From Acidithiobacillus sp. (GTDB lineage: Bacteria > Pseudomonadota > Gammaproteobacteria > Acidithiobacillales > Acidithiobacillaceae), in NCBI GenBank assembly GCA_027445725.1, contig DAIAVG010000043.1, forward strand, positions 1-9,174: a DNA stretch of 9,174 nt, given 5' to 3'. Each line of letters starts with the position of its first letter. Within the stretch, counting starts at the first letter, position 1. Under the pieces are notes generated by a model that was not told where the DNA came from, made no database searches, and saw nothing but the letters and a program-made list of their open reading frames with translations. A program made the translations under genes and the position numbers. Below, piece by piece: positions 6,710 to 9,174 of the stretch.

Positions 6710-7359
6710 GACCCGTTCTCTGGCCGCTCAGGAAAGGCTTGCAGGAGCGTGGTCTGGAAGGCGAAAAACATCTGTCCTATACACTGCGCCTCTTGCAGCG
6801 TGTACACGGCGTCTGTCAGGTTCCTGGCGCAATCTGGGCAGAGAAAATAAATAGCCGTACACAGCCCGCTACATGCGGGATGTTCCGTGCGCGTCTGACG
6901 ATTCAGAAAGTGCATAAACACAAACGGGGCATCCACCGCACATGGACTATCCACGCAGGGACCCAGATCCAGTTCAATGCCGACGCCACAGGCGTGGCAC
7001 CGGCTCTCCAGGCGTACCAATGACTTCCAGAAAAGTGGGATCGCGAGCGCATCGACGGCACACATCGCAAATGTAGGCCGGTGTTTCCCATGGGCTACAC
7101 GGATAGAGGTTTCTTTGGCGCTGAACGGATAAGCGCCCAGCCCCTCTGCACTGGACACCACAGCGTCCAGTGCAATCAGCCTCCGCAATGTGGCCTCCGG
7201 GAAGTGCTGTGCCGAAGGTGGAGTACTCCTGACGATCCAGAACCGCAAAATCTGTGTGTAGGTTCTCTGGATCAGCTCCGGCTCGTTGCTTATCCTGGCC
7301 TGCAGAGGAAAATCCCTCTGCAGGTTTTCCAGTCCTCTTTCCACATGATCGAGGCGCAT
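6706..7359 (-). CDS. merB: Organomercurial lyase (MerB family)
   Basis: A 217-residue cytosolic protein predicted to break carbon-mercury bonds and pass Hg(II) to MerA. The core KETSIRV..MCAVDALAIP aligns with RETSYVF..WCALDTLIFP of plasmid R831b MerB. Cys100, Asp103 and Cys167 (in LCTAIYFL) fit catalytic Cys96, Asp99 and Cys159, so the full triad is present. The N-terminal third is helical, as in the family's winged-helix domain, but otherwise poorly conserved. Unlike the classic enzyme there are two CxxC motifs, Cys121/Cys124 and Cys174/Cys177, which could form a zinc-ribbon-like site. Total length is close to the 212 aa reference. The ATG at 7359 has an excellent AAGGAG (7367-7372) 7 nt upstream and begins 18 nt after the merA stop. 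The sequence is divergent enough that organomercurial activity should be treated as predicted. Confidence 0.82.
   Translation of the reverse strand: MRLDHVERGLENLQRDFPLQARISNEPELIQRTYTQILRFWIVRSTPPSAQHFPEATLRRLIALDAVVSSAEGLGAYPFSAKETSIRVAHGKHRPTFAMCAVDALAIPLFWKSLVRLESRCHACGVGIELDLGPCVDSPCAVDAPFVFMHFLNRQTRTEHPACSGLCTAIYFLCPDCARNLTDAVYTLQEAQCIGQMFFAFQTTLLQAFPERPENGS
7147..7174. repeat. Perfect 10-bp inverted repeat inside merB
   Basis: The arms TGCACTGGAC (7147-7156) and GTCCAGTGCA (7165-7174) are exact reverse complements separated by 8 nt. The repeat lies wholly within the merB coding sequence, about 185-213 nt from its start. It could form a stable mRNA hairpin or be a protein-binding dyad. 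No T-run follows on the coding strand, so it is not an intrinsic terminator. Confidence 0.75.
7299..7324. repeat. Perfect 10-bp inverted repeat near the merB start
   Basis: On the coding strand the arms CCTGCAGAGG and CCTCTGCAGG flank a 6-nt GATTTT loop, 36-61 nt after the first base of merB. The exact pairing should give a strong hairpin in the mRNA just behind the initiating ribosome position. It encodes Leu-Gln-Arg-Asp-Phe-Pro-Leu-Gln. There is no T-tract after it, so termination is unlikely; an effect on translation or RNA processing is possible. Confidence 0.78.
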
Positions 7360-7377
7360 GATCGTTCTCCTTCTCCG

Positions 7378-9174
<1,797 letters not shown>

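Noticed and set aside
7147..7174. Internal MerR operator within merB
   Set aside because: The dyad centre is 8 nt where mer operators have about 4, and I see no well-spaced -35/-10 pair around it.

Overview
Every gene I can support lies on the minus strand, so transcription reads from right (9174) to left (1). In that order they are: the tail of an HMA-domain (MerP-like) protein, merA, merB, merR, a family-15 glucoamylase, a ROK glucokinase, an unknown 149-residue protein, a small NrtS-like membrane protein, 6-phosphogluconate dehydrogenase (gnd), glucose-6-phosphate dehydrogenase (zwf), and the first 17 codons of a transaldolase. Both edge genes are cut by the window. No stretch of even 50 bases lacks a gene, and I saw no terminator, RNA gene, transposase or CRISPR array.

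The packing is extreme. Four junctions are ATGA stop/start overlaps (merB/merR, merR/glucoamylase, glucoamylase/glucokinase, unknown/nrtS). Two are longer overlaps (11 and 8 nt), gnd stops directly against the zwf ATG, and the remaining gaps are 18, 18 and 34 nt. This reads as one polycistronic unit running through the window and past both ends.

Two modules are joined. The right part (about 6242-9174) is mercury resistance: an HMA protein, mercuric reductase, an organomercurial lyase and the Hg(II)-responsive regulator. The left part (about 1-6245) is intracellular glucan use feeding the oxidative pentose phosphate pathway: a glucoamylase with no signal peptide releases glucose, glucokinase makes glucose-6-phosphate, zwf and gnd make NADPH, and transaldolase handles the pentose products. 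MerA consumes NADPH, so a plausible reading is a detoxification operon carrying its own reductant supply. The joint function is inference; the physical linkage is directly visible.

Host: a Gram-negative proteobacterium of moderately high GC (judged by eye). The mer genes, the sugar-to-NADPH set and overall protein character resemble Acidithiobacillus-type acidophilic autotrophs, where stored glycogen would be the obvious glucan. That assignment is from memory of protein style, not a search, and is only moderately confident.
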